64,000 nucleotides of DNA from contig JAUZTG010000029.1 in the NCBI GenBank assembly GCA_030734395.1, forward strand, positions 2,852,001-2,916,000, given 5' to 3'. A program made the translations under genes and the position numbers. Below, piece after piece: positions 22,707 through 35,264 of the stretch. The stretch is from Sarocladium kiliense (Eukaryota; Ascomycota; Sordariomycetes; Hypocreales; Sarocladiaceae). Each line of letters opens with the position of its first letter. Positions within the stretch are counted from its first letter, which is position 1. The notes below the pieces were generated by a model. It worked only from the letters and a program-made list of their open reading frames with translations. It had not been told where the DNA came from and made no database searches.

Positions 22707-24975
22707 ATGGCGGCCGATGAGCTGGGCAATGGAGTCTTGGCTGAACATTGTGTGTCTGGCTATTAGGATATTGATAGGCCAAAGGGTTTCTTATTGTATC
22801 ATGATAATGATAATCCGCGCGTTTTGTCGACAGACGGCGAGGCGAGTGGCTGACAGCATGGTGATGATCATAGAGCGGATGAAGTGACGCCTAAGTCATC
22901 TTGGAGGCAGACGCCTAACACTTGAGGCAGAAGTTCCTATACTTGGCACCGGAGCATGTCTTGACCTGAGTCATGGATTAGAGGGCTGCAGAAAAGCAAA
23001 GGCTCGGTTGGCTCCGATCAAAATATTCCGCTTCAGGAGATGCTTAACTCAGTTGGCTTAATGATTCGAGGTTGGCGGCAAGGCGTCAGCCAATGAGATG
23101 ACACTGGTGGTCTGCGAGATCTGCACCCTCTTTCAAGAAATATTTGGGTATCATTCTTGGTACCCTGCCTATCTCACGAATTGAACAATATTCATGATGA
23201 TATGTCACCGAAAGTTGATTTGCCACTCCAGGAAGCTAGCTACTGTTTGGTCTGACTGAGGCTGAATACAAAGGTGAACGGGAAGAAGGAGCATGTCCTT
23301 GACAGGACGAAATAGGTATACGATGACTCTGGAGTGAGTGATTGGAGGAGACCTTTTGTCGGGATCGGAGAGAGGAGGGATGTTACTCCGGCGAAGATGA
23401 GATTGGATGCTGGGTGTGAGACGGCGTAGGAGAATGGGATGGTGCTATGGGAGGACTAACACGAGTATATAACAGGACCAGAGGGTCTGAGAATGTGGGA
23501 GGAGATATAGAGAACACACCATTAGCGGCTTTCTACAACAATTCCTTTGCCAGCTACGATTACACAAGTTGACAACTTACTCAGACATCCTCACAACATC
23601 TTGCTTGCAACCAGAAAGCAAACCGAATAGCTCCAGTTTGGTTCCTCCGTATCGTCTCCTCAGCGGGGATGATTGTGAAAAGTCCAAACCAGAGAACGAA
23701 AGAAGGGAAGGAGGCGAAGAGGATAGAAGACGATGAGGCTTTGGTTGCGCCTCAGTCATCGGTGTCTTCCGGAGGTGGCTCAGGAACCAGCTCTTCTTCA
23801 GGGCTGTCATCACCGGAGGGAAAGACGACGTAGAACTCAAGAGGCAAAGAGACTTGGACGTGCTCGCGCTTGAATCATGGGACAAGGGGGGCGACTGGAT
23901 ATATGCCCTGTAATGGGTAGGTATATTTGACCGTCGAGGATTTGGAAGAAGCAGGCGAGTGTCGTTTGAAGCTGCTGTTCTGTTGCGGCTAGGGCTTTTC
24001 AACGCTCTCACGTCCTAGGTCAGTCAGTCAAAGTTGTTTGAGGGCCCCTAGAATCGAAGCTGACTGCCAGGGACACCGAATCATTTGCTCGCGCTGGATT
24101 GGGTTCATCGAAGGTAGTGTGAAGAAATATTGGCGGCTGCTAGCTCCCATAGCAAACATGCCTGACACCAGTTAAGGATCGTTTCGGCTCCAAAATTCTC
24201 TATGGCCGACTATCAATAAGGAACTTCCCCATGTAATCAAGTGCTGCATGAGCATGAGCTGGGACGAGGCTTGTGGCTGGTCTGAGTCTTATGTCCCGGC
24301 CCCGCTCCGGGTACGGCAGCCATGCGCCTCCAAATATGGGCCGTGTCGGCCGACCGCGGGTTCCCGGGCATGTACCGGTGTTATCTAACCCTTTTGTCTG
24401 AGATTGAGCAGCGGCAAAGGACTACAGACCAATAGTCCTAGACCTAGATACTGGTCCCGGTATTTTGTAAGAAAGCAGAGGCTGGCAATGGGTCAGAAGA
24501 AGAGCACCAACCCCGCAGGAACCTTAGCCGGAGCCGACAAGGATGATTCGCGCTATAGAAGGCGTAGTGCATAGAATTGACGGCACGGACAAGGTACCCG
24601 TTGTGTTATAGATTAACCAAACGCTTTGATTTCCTATTCGAGGCTGACCCCTCATTCTCTGGGCAAGAAATAGCCACTGCGCTTGTCGCGATGTCGGTCT
24701 CGAAGGGCAAGGAACCGAGACCGTGGGTTGAGTTGCGGTAGAATGCGGCAAACATCCTCGCTGTGGCTGCAGCAGAGATGCACTTTACCCAGGATGACAT
24801 CAATCTCATCGAATGACTCTGACCGATCCCCCGGTCCAAGCATGCACGCTTCGTCTGCACGTTTAATTGCGCCGCTTGATGTAGGAGTCGATGGATATAA
24901 ATGAGCTCTGCCAGATGCAATCGCTGCTCTCAGTTCTTGACCCAACAATTGTCCTCGAATCTATGATCCTTGAAG
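22707..24975. other. intergenic region, no gene recognised
   Basis: About 2.3 kb between two same-strand genes. Open frames on the minus strand (e.g. 23577-24011) are Ser/Pro/Arg-rich and look non-coding. A TATA-like element close to the protease start is listed separately. Confidence 0.55.
24893..24902 (+). promoter_or_regulatory. TATA-like element of the subtilisin gene
   Basis: GATATAAATG lies about 80 bases upstream of the chosen ATG (24976), a sensible distance for a core promoter with a short leader. Position-based inference. Confidence 0.45.
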
Positions 24976-27855
24976 ATGAAGTTGCTCAGAGTTGTCTTGC
25001 TGGGCTTTGGTGTCGTGACTGCTACCAATGCGACTGCCCTTCAGCCATCTGAACGTGCTGAGACAACCGCGCATCAGTTCGTTCGCGGGGCATACATCGT
25101 CGAGCTGAACGATGGCGGCGATGCCGACAGGTTTCTTGACGAATTAAGGTCTTCAGGTCTCGAAGTTAAAGGGAGACGTCGCCTGTCATCTCGATTCTTC
25201 AATGGCCTATCCTTCGAAGTTCTCAACAGTAACGAAGCGGACCATGTAAGTCTATCCTCAATTGGAGTGTATCACTTGCACAATGCTGACTGTTGCTCAA
25301 GGTCTTGAGGAAGCGTGTCGCCGCTCCAGCAAAGGCTAGGAACGTTTGGCCTCTGCAACTACTTCCGGCTATCAAACCTCGTGTCGTCACCGCCAGCCAA
25401 GGTAGACCGGATCAAGGTCTTCTCAAGCGTGGTTACAACAATAGCTCCCCGCAGCATATTGCAGCTCAGATCGACAAGCTGCACGAGGCGGGATACACCG
25501 GCAAGGGAATCAAGATTGGCATTATTGACACTGGCGTCGACTACAGACACCCTGCCCTCGGTGGCTGCTTCGGCGAAGGCTGTGTGATCTCCTATGGCGC
25601 CGATCTTGTTGGTCCCAACTTCGACTGGGACCATCCTGCAGTTGAGGACGATGATCCGATGGAGGATGGAAACTGCTTAGGGTTATATGGCCACGGAACC
25701 CATGTTGCCGGAGTTGTCGCTGCTCAGCCAAACGAGTATGGTTTCATAGGAGCTGCTCCTGGCGCGACTATTGGCTTCTACAAGATCTGCGGAGGTGTTC
25801 CGTTCCCGAATGATATTGCGCTCGATGCCCTCAACAGGGCTGCCGAGGATGGTAGCGATGTGATCACATGGGCCGTGGGTCTGACTTCGACCTCTCCAAG
25901 CGACCCGGTTGGACATCTGGCAAGTCGGATTGCTGAGAGCGGGATCCCTGTTGTCATTTCCGCTTCCAATGCTGGTGGCTTTTCCTCGTATTGGACCGTG
26001 ACCTCGCCTTGCATCGGCGGTCTCGTCACATGTGTTGGAGCTTCCGTGCCAGACCAGATTCCGATGATCCTTCTCGAAGGCTCATTTACTATCGATGACG
26101 GTCCTGAGCAGAGCTATGGGAGAATGGCTACGTACGCAAGCGGACTGTCTGGGCCATTCCCTCCGGCTGACTTCAGTGACAATATTACGCTCCCAGTCTG
26201 GGACGCGGACTTTGAGCTGGGCGGTGAAGACGCAGCCTGTGAGACTCTCCCAGAGGATATTCCAGATCTATCTGAGTACTTGGTCTTGGTTGGCTCGCTT
26301 GATCCATGGGGTATTCGAGGTAGTGCAGCATGCCCAGTCACGGCTCAGATTGCGCATCTGGCGGAGAAGGGAGCCAGGAATGTCATGATATACTTCCGAA
26401 GGCTCGGGTAAGTTATGAATTCCCTATGTCTGAGACAAGATAATCTTCTGACGCCGAATCAGTGACTCAAAGACTGCTGCTCTGGCAGTGCCTGAGGGAG
26501 TTTCTTACGGATTCGTCACGAAACCAGTCGCTACTGTTTGGCGTGATGCTATTGCGGACGGAAACACCGTAACTGTCTCCATTACTGCCGCCGATTCTGC
26601 GAGAGAGTATCTTGATCACATTCCCAACGATGATAATCCCGACTCAGTCACTGCCTTCTCGTCCTGGGGACCAGACAGCGACATGAATGTCAAGCCCCAA
26701 ATCATTGCACCAGGAGACTTCATCTTATCGACATATCCGCTCGATGCAGGAGGTTACAGCGTGATCGGCGGTACCTCATTCTCCGGCCCGATGGCAGCAG
26801 GTCTCTACGCATTGGTGATGGAGGCTCGCGGAACCAAAGGCCCTCATGAGCTCATCAGCGTCATAACTGGAACCGCAAAAAAATTCCAATGGTTTGACAA
26901 CAAGGAGTTCAGGGACTTCCCAGCACCCGTCGCTCAGCAAGGGACAGGTCTTGTTCAGGGCTGGGATGCTTTCCAGGCAACCACAACATTAGACTCGTTT
27001 TCCTTCACTTTCAATGACACCGTCAGCTTCAAGTGCAAGCATGAGTTTGTCATCCACAATAATGGCGATGAAGAGGTGACATACCAGATAAGCCACCTTG
27101 AGGGCCCGACGGGCTATGCTCTACCCACCGATGGAGGTCTTCCAGACCCCCCAATTGTTCTTGAGCTTTTCGATGCTCCGGCCAAGCTCACCTTCAAGCC
27201 TGATACTGTCACTCTTGGACCAGGTGACAAGGTGAAGATCAGGATCAAGGGCGCTGCGCCAAAAGGGCTGGATGAGGACAGGATGCCTGTCTATGGGGGC
27301 TGGGTCCAGGTTGAGGGCAGCAACAACCAGACTCTCTCTCTGCCATACCAAGGGCTCGCTGGAAGCTTGGGAGCAGGATCAGCCATTTCACCTGGCCAGG
27401 AGGGGGGCACCTTTATGAGTGTCGTGGGCGGCGGTGAGGCAGAGACCAACATGACCTTCACTTTGCCGGTCCCGGATGTGAACAATATTGCTACAGCGTA
27501 CATCAGTCTCCAGCCTGGCGATCCGCAGTACTACATTTTGCCTCGAACTTCGGCACCTATCTTGCGAGTCGATGTGGTGGCTTTGGAAGATATCGACTTC
27601 CCAACTGAGGATCATCTGGGATACAAGTCCCTTGGTACACCGATCGACTTGTTGGGTCCTTTCCCAGTTCATTACCCGCCCCGAGCTCCATTCTCGAGCC
27701 GATTCTTCGGCGTGGTGTGGCCTGGTGTTTCGATCCCAGAGGGCTATTACCAGCTGGTAGTGAGCTCTCTGAGAGTGTATGGTGACGAAGACAATGCTGA
27801 AGACTGGGATGTAGTGGAGCTGCCGCCATTCAATCTCAAATACAGTGAGGACTGA
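24976..27855 (+). CDS. Secreted subtilisin-like serine protease (S8A, Vpr/C5a-peptidase type)
   Basis: Exons 24976-25245, 25302-26407 and 26463-27855 give 922 aa. The start is the ATG opening the signal peptide MKLLRVVLLGFGVVTATNATA; the preceding in-frame TTG is ignored. An I9-like propeptide follows (GAYIVELNDGGDADRFLDEL), then the catalytic domain with Asp166 in IGIIDTGVDY, His221 in YGHGTHVAG, oxyanion Asn in SASNAGG and Ser564 in IGGTSFSGPMAAG. Between His and Ser, after SNAGG, lies an insertion (about 320-455) in the place of a PA domain, ending in ITAQIAHLAEKGARNVMIYF-like sequence. After the Ser comes an Fn3-like/Ig-like region (about 630-760) and a C-terminal beta-rich tail. Likely an extracellular protease for nutrient or host-protein breakdown. 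The active-site motif reads GTSFSGP rather than the usual GTSMAxP. Confidence 0.93.
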
Positions 27856-28613
27856 ATGGGTGATCTCAGCCCATTAGTATAGCATCTATGGGTTGCATTG
27901 GCACAGAAACGGTACGAGTAGTCTAATGCCAATGTCATCGTGTACTTGTCTGTCGCATCAGCCACTATAGATACAGTTCGAACAGTAGTCTTGGGAGCCA
28001 TTCAAGGTTCCTGCACTCTTATCTCCAGAAACAGGCATCTTACCACTTCACAAATATGCAGAAAATCTTGATAGAGACTTCAAATTGGCACTGCTTCGCA
28101 AAGTGTTAGCGTAGCGGAGATGAGCGTATGTACTAACAGAGTTGCCAGAGTACTGGACAGTGACATGGTCGATAGCATACGCAGCAGGCGAGGGCGCTTG
28201 TACACAATCGAGATGCAGAGCCAGGGCGGGTCATGTTGTCCGTCGCCACACTGCCTGATATATCTCATTTATCACATCCAAGCCTGCTGGACACTTCCTG
28301 GCTAATATCAGCGGCTGTCACTTCCCGTCGACTGACAACCCTAGTGGTTGCTGGCGCGAGAAATGCCTGAGCGTTGAGGCTTGCCGACGCAACTAGCCAA
28401 CGCCACAAGGATGATCGACCACAGCAATGAGAATAGAGTTCAAGCCTCATGCTAATCATTCTCCTCAATATATAACCCCAGGTCCCGCAGGCTCTCGTAA
28501 CTTCGCACTCGACTTCCAAAGCTTGCAGTTAACATCAATGCTCTCTTTCGCTTGTATGATACCGGAAGCTCAGTCACGGTTAAGCGCGAAGCCCATGATC
28601 CAGAGGAAGCAAA
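27856..28613. other. intergenic region upstream of the seven-helix protein
   Basis: About 760 bases with no recognised gene. It may include part of the unresolved 5' end of the next gene. Confidence 0.5.
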
Positions 28614-30042
28614 ATGTTACGCCCAAGTGGTGTGATAGTAAGTGATTTCTACTTTGGTATCAAAGACTGGCAAAACGGGTGAATGTCTATACGCGGGGGC
28701 TTCTTGCTAACCACAGCTTCGATGATCCGCAGGTTTGCGAATGGGTCTTCGTGACCCTCGCCTACATCACGGTCAGCGCCAGGGTTTGGGTTCGACTCTA
28801 CCTCAAACGAACGAAGATCTTACTATCCGACATCTTCCTACTCGCGGCTCTTGTGTCTGCGCAAGGCCTCCTCATATGTGACACTTTGACGTATCACATG
28901 GGCCAGATGGATAACTTCACTAATCCGGACGAGCGACTCCTCAAGGTATGAAAAGAACCTCATTCAGACTAGTCGCACCAGGGCTTAAGCACTGACTGTT
29001 TGTGTGCTCCTACAGATTCGATTTGCGACAAACTATTTCTTCGATTTCGGGATCTATCTTCCCAAATTCAGCATCATAGCATTCTACTACGTCCTTGTAC
29101 CCCGATCCACCCGGTCTATGAGGATAATACTCCACGCCCTTACGATCGTCACCGTGGCCGCCAGTCTTTTCACATTATTTGCGGATACCTTCTGGTGCGG
29201 GCGAGACCCATCATTCAACTGGTGCGTACACTGGGAGACTGTCATTTGTTGATGACGACACATTGAGCTGACAATTTGAATTATAGGCAAGGACCTGCAG
29301 ATTCTTGCTCTGTATTCACGTCAATGGACCTGATGCGGGCGAACTGGTCCCTGAACTTCTTCACAGAGGTCATGAGTACGTCTACGGGAGCTGTCATGTT
29401 AGAATGCTTCTAATTTTTCCATAGTCGTGATCTATCCTTTCCCTATTGTTGTGAGCCTCATGTTGCAGACTAAAAGGGAGAAGTTCGGCCTTGGAGCTCT
29501 GTTTGCCATGGGGTTCATTACCATTGGTGTCAGTATTGGCAGGTTCATAACAATGATTTACGTCGACAACTCTATCTCCATCTGTGAGTCTATATCCTGT
29601 AGTCCATTATACCGGAGCTTTGCTAGTCTTGAAGGATGATTAATGTGGCTTTCTAGACATTTGGGCCACCGCAGAATTCTGCATTTCGATCATCATAGTA
29701 GCTCTCACGGCCCTTCGGCCAATGCTCAAGCGGCTCACGGGCCTAATATCGACCAATCTGTCAAAGAGCAACGAGAGGCCAGGCCATCAAGGGTCCACCA
29801 CAGTCAACCCTTTAAGCAATAGGGTCAGAGACCACAATCACTCATGGTTGGGGACGAGCTGGGGTCGTGGTGTTGGGGCTCGCAGTCACGCTGTGGCCAC
29901 TCGTCGCAGCGAGGATTCAGGCGGAAGCGAGATCGAGCTCACGGGAAAGGTGATTCTGAAAATGCAAGAGGTCATAGTGAGCAGAGAGCCGGCATCGAGC
30001 CAAGCTAAAATCTCGACCAGCTCCATATCGGAGATAGCCTAG
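28614..30042 (+). CDS. Seven-helix rhodopsin-type integral membrane protein (PTH11-like); 5' end uncertain
   Basis: Exons 28733-28945, 29016-29221, 29287-29375, 29425-29583 and 29657-30042 join in one frame (351 codons). Seven hydrophobic segments are visible: WVFVTLAYITVSARVWVRLY, LSDIFLLAALVSAQGLLICD, FDFGIYLPKFSIIAFYYVLV, LTIVTVAASLFTLFADTFWC, IVVIYPFPIVVSLML, GALFAMGFITIGVSIGRFI and FCISIIIVALTALRPML. The cysteines in FWCGRDP and PADSC and the WxRxYLKR loop fit the large fungal rhodopsin/PTH11-related family. The C-tail is polar and Ser-rich. The tentative first exon 28614-28637 (MLRPSGVI, donor GTAAGT) is weak; the frame also stays open 5' of 28733 to about 28646 but has no ATG there. 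Possible surface receptor or sensor; ligand unknown. Confidence 0.72.
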
Positions 30043-30769
30043 GATGTTGTACCTCAGCCTGATGCGGTCGCATGATGGATTTGCTGTTTCACAGTTGAAA
30101 GGACACTTTGACAGGGCGGTCATCAAGATGAGGATCGAATGATGTATACTAAGAGAGACGATGAGGACGATTGAAGCCCAACGATGATAAGTGTGTAACG
30201 CGTTTCCTCGGACCGGGCTCGGAGCTAGCACTGGCGCGCGGAACCGGAGCGGCGGTCAGAGGGGCTATAGCCGGCAACAGGCATTGGTCTTTTCACACTC
30301 AATACTTCCTCCGAGGCGACGAATTCATACCAGAGTCGATTTAAGAGCTTCAACGGAAGCAAATTGTCTCTCGGATTTGTATGCAATTTCATGCCGTGCG
30401 TGCCAGCCTCCCCTTCCATCCAGCTCATTTCGTGTTCACCCCGAATCCGGGCGCGCTCTTTCAGCGGACTCGGGGCTCTTGGGCGGCGCGGCGGCCCCAC
30501 CAAAACCCCTCGTTTGGCGGGGATTCGGTCCACTGTGGCACAGGTGCGGCCCCTCCTGTGACGCTGATGGCGAGGGTCGATCATGATAACAGCCACGTAA
30601 ACATCCGAAACACCATCAAATCTTTCACGGTGAACTTGGCATAGCTCGCATTGCAAAGGCGCTCTGTTAGATCAATTTCAAGGCCTCAACAGTGACGATC
30701 TCAGCCTCTTCGGATAACTTGAGACCGTCTAACGACGCATTCACGACGCCAGCATTCAACTTCACAGCC
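30043..30769. other. intergenic region upstream of the GH2 gene
   Basis: About 730 bases holding the GH2 promoter and leader. The GH2 frame is open from a GTG at 30692, but the first ATG in frame is 30770. No other gene seen. Confidence 0.55.
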
Positions 30770-33084
30770 ATGGCTTATCCGCGCCCCGATTTTGAGCGTT
30801 CAGCCCTTCGCTGGCAGTCTCTCAATGGGCCATGGGACTTCATCTTTGATGATGATGATGTTGGCCTCACCTCTCGTTGGCAAGCCACTGGTCTTCCGTC
30901 ATCGGTCACACTGTCCAGCTCCGGCTCAAATGACGGCGCTTCAGCAGAAGCTGACTCCATCATGCGTGGCATCGTCGGTGAGGCCGGCACACTCATCAAA
31001 GAAAACATCCTCGCGCGCTCAGTGGGCTCAAAAAATGAGAAACGCAAAATCGAGGTTCCATTTGTTTTCCAGTCACCTGCCTCGGGGATTAATGACCGTG
31101 GTGTTCATGAGGTGCTCTGGTACGAGCGCTCCATCACCGACCTTAGAACCGACGGTGAAAAGAAGACAGGCCATCGCGTGCTGGCACGATTCGGCGCTGT
31201 AGACTACTTGGCCAAGGTTTGGGTCAATGGTCAGTTCATCGGCGGGCACCGAGGAGGTCATGTCCCCTTTGAACTCGACATCACCGACGCACTCGAGGGG
31301 AACTCATCACACGATGGCACGCACAGGCTAACCATCCGCGTGTATGATTCCGCGTACGACCTCACGCAGCCACGCGGGAAGCAGTACTGGAACGCCAAGC
31401 CAGAGAGCATTTTCTACACTCCTTCTGGTGGCATCTGGCAAAATGTGTGGCTGGAGGTCGTGCCCAGTGCCAGAATCGCGGACAGCTCCGGCGGGACTGT
31501 CCTTCGCTCGAATGACATCGCGTCCGGGAAGCTGTTCAGCAAGATCGCGGTGGATGGGCGGCGAGCTGCTCAGACGCTCAGTGTACTGATCGAGGCGTCT
31601 TTTGCTGGCGTCAGTGTCTCGAAGTCCGAGGCTGTAGCTCTGCCCAAGGAGAGGGATGTCGTGGAAATACCATTGGACATGAAGTTGTCAGAGGAGCAAC
31701 GCAAGTCCCTGCCAGTAGCCGCCACTGAGAGTGCTTCACTGTCTGATGAAAGCTGCTGGCGGGACGGCGTGGCGTTGTGGTCTCCTGAGCACCCCCAGCT
31801 TTATGACCTAACAGTACGCCTTTATGATTCCGAAGGCAAGACCATTGACGAGGTCAAGACTTTTACTGGTATGCGGTCACTGGACTGGACGACTGGCGAT
31901 GGCACCTGGCGTTTGAACGGCAAGCCGTACTTCCAAGCCCTTTGTCTCGACCAAGGCTACTGGCCTGAGACTTTCATGACTCCGCCAACACAGGATGCCC
32001 TCCGGACCGATATTGAACTAGCCAAGGCTATGGGTTTCAATGGCTGTCGCAAACACCAGAAGGTTGAGGACCCTGCGTTCTACTACTGGGCAAACAAGCT
32101 GGGCTACCTTGTCTGGGCCGAGATGGCCAACGCGTACCAGTTCAGCCCTGAATACGTTGAGCGTTTCGACCAGGAATGGGTCGAAAGCATGAAGCTGGCT
32201 ATCAACCACCCTTCAGTTGTGACTTGGACCCCGGTGAATGAGAGCTGGGGCTACACATCCCTCAAGGACAACATGGAGCAGCGCAACCACATCCGTTCGC
32301 TGTATTACACCACTAAGTAAGATCTCTCTGCACCTCCCCGAGCACGAACTGTCTCGGCGAACGCCTCCTCTTTAACGCTTTGACACTCACCGCCCCTTCC
32401 AGGACACTTGATCCAACGCGTAGTATCAACGACAACTGCGGTTGGGAACACGTACTCACCGACCTGACCACCTTCCACGACTACAGCGATGGTCCTGAAC
32501 TCGCCAAGACAGCTGCCTCCCTGCAGGCCATCACAGACAAGAAGGCCGGACGCGCAATGTTCTGCGAGCGCCTGGCCGATGCTGAGCCGGAGATTAAGCA
32601 CCGCACCGGCGCGCCCGTCATGTGCACCGAGTTTGGCGGCGTGAACATTGCACCGCCTGCTGCTGCGGAGACGGCGACTGACGGAGGAGCTGCTGAGTGG
32701 GGTTACACGACGGCTAAGGATGCTGGAGATCTGCTTCAGCGATTTGAGAGGTTGATCCATGCGGTGACGAGGGGTGGATACTGTTGTGCGTTCGTGTATA
32801 CCCAACTGTGAGTCTTGTCCCCATTCCCTCGTCGTTCCCCCTCCCTTCTATTACCCCTTGTCCCCTGGTTCGCCGTTGTCTCACCAGTAGATGGCTTGTG
32901 TATCACGAGAGAAAGGTGTCATTGTGCTGACAAAAGCTTGCGTTTCGGCAGGACGGACATCGAGCAAGAGACAAATGGTCTCTATTCGTTCAACCGCGAG
33001 GCAAAGATGGATCCTGCAAAGGTTAAGGCAGTGATCGACGGGGCCATGGCTGAGTACTACAAGGCCACGCCGAAGACTGCGTGA
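30770..33084 (+). CDS. Glycoside hydrolase family 2 (beta-galactosidase/glucuronidase-type), intracellular
   Basis: Exons 30770-32316, 32403-32807 and 32952-33084 give 694 aa. The N-terminus MAYPRPDFERSALRWQSLNG is the typical GH2 sugar-binding domain opening; the jelly-roll continues through YERSI, VNGQFIGGHRGGHVPFELDIT and YWNAKPESIFYTPSGGIWQNVWLE. An Ig-like sandwich and a TIM barrel follow. The acid/base Glu491 is in WTPVNESWG and the nucleophile Glu592 is in CTEFGG. No signal peptide is present, so the enzyme is probably cytosolic and acts on imported oligosaccharides or glycosides. Sugar specificity (galactose, glucuronic acid, mannose) cannot be told from motifs alone. The ATG at 30770 was chosen because it immediately precedes the conserved domain. 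Confidence 0.91.
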
Positions 33085-35264
33085 GGTGGTAACGATAAGT
33101 CAAGTCAAGCCTCTCAGTTAGTCAATCATTGCACGGACATGCTGGGAAACGTGGGAGGCACGGGAGCAGAGAGATAAGGTAGTGGATTAAGGTTGAGTAG
33201 GTCTCAGAGCAGTGGCTTGGGGATCTGAGTCAAACATTGTGCTGCGCCTACGACGGACGCGCACAAGCATGCCAGATCATCGGTTGGGCAGTCAGTCATT
33301 GAACAGGGATCAATAGCTACGAACTGCGACGCAGGTGCACGCGCCTCACTGTCCCCTCTCACTGGTGCATCTACTGCTGCGTATCATCCATTTCTTCGCT
33401 CCTCTTTTTTCCGCTTGGCCGAGGTCTGTGTTTTGCAAAAGAGAAGGATTTACACTGACGCATCGCGGTATCCATTGTTGGGCACGTACACGCAAGGATA
33501 CAGCCTACTGCTTGCGCCAGGAGACCCAGTATCACAACTCCACCTTTGTGATTGTTCGCAATCTGCGCATCTAGACAACCCGGATCTGGGATGGGTCTTG
33601 GCATGTGGTATGTGAATATGTTGTGTGAGGTGGATTTGTGATTGTGAGATTGGTGACGCATCGACTAGATGCGTGTGACGAGAGAGGCGGGATGCGGTGT
33701 TGTCTTGGTTGTGATCACAAAGTTATCTTCCTCTTGGCTTCATTCCGCAGGGTTAAACATCCCATGCTCCGTATTCTTGGTTGTTGTTTCGACAAATTGC
33801 TTTTTTTCACTGCCACGTCTGTCTCTTTGGACATCTACCCTGGGTTATTCCTGGACCTGGTCCCAGTATCTGTCAGTGCGTAGTCGCTACACCCCCCATC
33901 TCCGGACCCAGCCTCACCCTGCCAGCAGATCTGCTTTCTTACGCGTCCGGTAATCAGATCTAGCCGCCGCGATTCCTTCAGATTCATCATTGTCACCTCT
34001 AAAAGAATGCCTTATCAGCAGCAGCATCGCAGAATCCCACGGGAAGAACCCCGAGTGACGATCAGAAGAGCCCTATCCACGCGGCGCCGGATGTAATGAC
34101 CCAAAACGGGGAGCCCGACTTACACCGGAATGTCTCACCTCGCAGATTTCACCACCAGTCGTCACCCCCTCCCAAGCCTCATCTGCCGGGGCTAGGTAAT
34201 GTGCCGGGGTGGTGGTGGTGCCCCTTTGCCTGGCTATCTGGCTGTCTAGTTCTCCTCCTCTCGTTTCCCCTTTGCTGGTCAGAGATGATCGACTTCGCAT
34301 GTAGTTAGCCTTGAAGAGGGACCCCTTATCGGAGCAAACCTGTGGAACCTCTATACCCACGATGATTGCGTAGCACTGTTGTCGTAACACGCACAGCCCT
34401 CCTTAGTAGTGCACATACACCGACTCACGTTTGATCAGCGCTCATCGTGCCTCGCTCCTCTGCTTATCATCGTCGATGCAACAGGACTCCTCTCCTCCCC
34501 TCGATCTAACTCTCCCTCCCCGTGGGACACTCTATGCCCTTCCCGTCGCCAAGGCCCCCCATATCCACACCCCACCGGCGGCGGCGGCGGAGACACCTCT
34601 TCGTCACGGACGCCCACTCCACTCCACCCCGGTCAGTGGCTGGCGCACTGTTCGAAGCTTGGCCTTCCCTTGCTCAATGGCGTCCAAGCACCTAGTAAAT
34701 CCAATAGCGAGGATACAGGGCGTGCGGTGCGCTGCAATACCTTCTGTGAATCATGAAGAAAGTCAAAACAGCTTCACAAACTATTCTCGCCCAGCCATGG
34801 GCCCCCTGCACATCCAAATGTCTTGGTATAGTCACGGGGATGCGGCTTCCCGAGATCTTGAGCCCAGCTCAACAAACATAAAGAGAGACAAGATCCCACC
34901 CCTGGTCTGCTCTCTCTGTTTCTTCTCTTCTTGGTTTGTAACTTCCTTTCTAGATCTTTCTTCCTATTATCAATTACCATCTTTTATCAGATCTCCAGCT
35001 CGACCAAACACAGATCCCTACTGAGTCCTCCCTAGTAGTGTATTCCTATTTGTTTGTCGTCCTCGTCATCAGGTGCCTCTCCTGTCCAACACACCTCCTT
35101 CTCCTTCGAAACAAACCGTCAACCTCGACTACCGACAATACTCATCATTTAATACTTATCGATACTTCCTAAACTCTCACTCCTTCTACGCCCTCGGAGC
35201 CTCTTACCTTCTCTTGATCTCACAACCACAACAATACCACTTATAAACCTTACACCAGCCTGGC
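33085..35264. other. intergenic region, no gene recognised
   Basis: About 2.2 kb. The last 400 bases are pyrimidine-rich and look like a promoter/leader of the following membrane-protein gene. A GGC/GGCGGC-rich patch sits near 34573. No RNA gene or mobile element recognised. Confidence 0.55.

Noticed and set aside
23577..24011. 144-codon minus-strand frame between the RhoGAP and protease genes
   Set aside because: Ser/Pro-rich and basic, no domain, no plausible splice partners.
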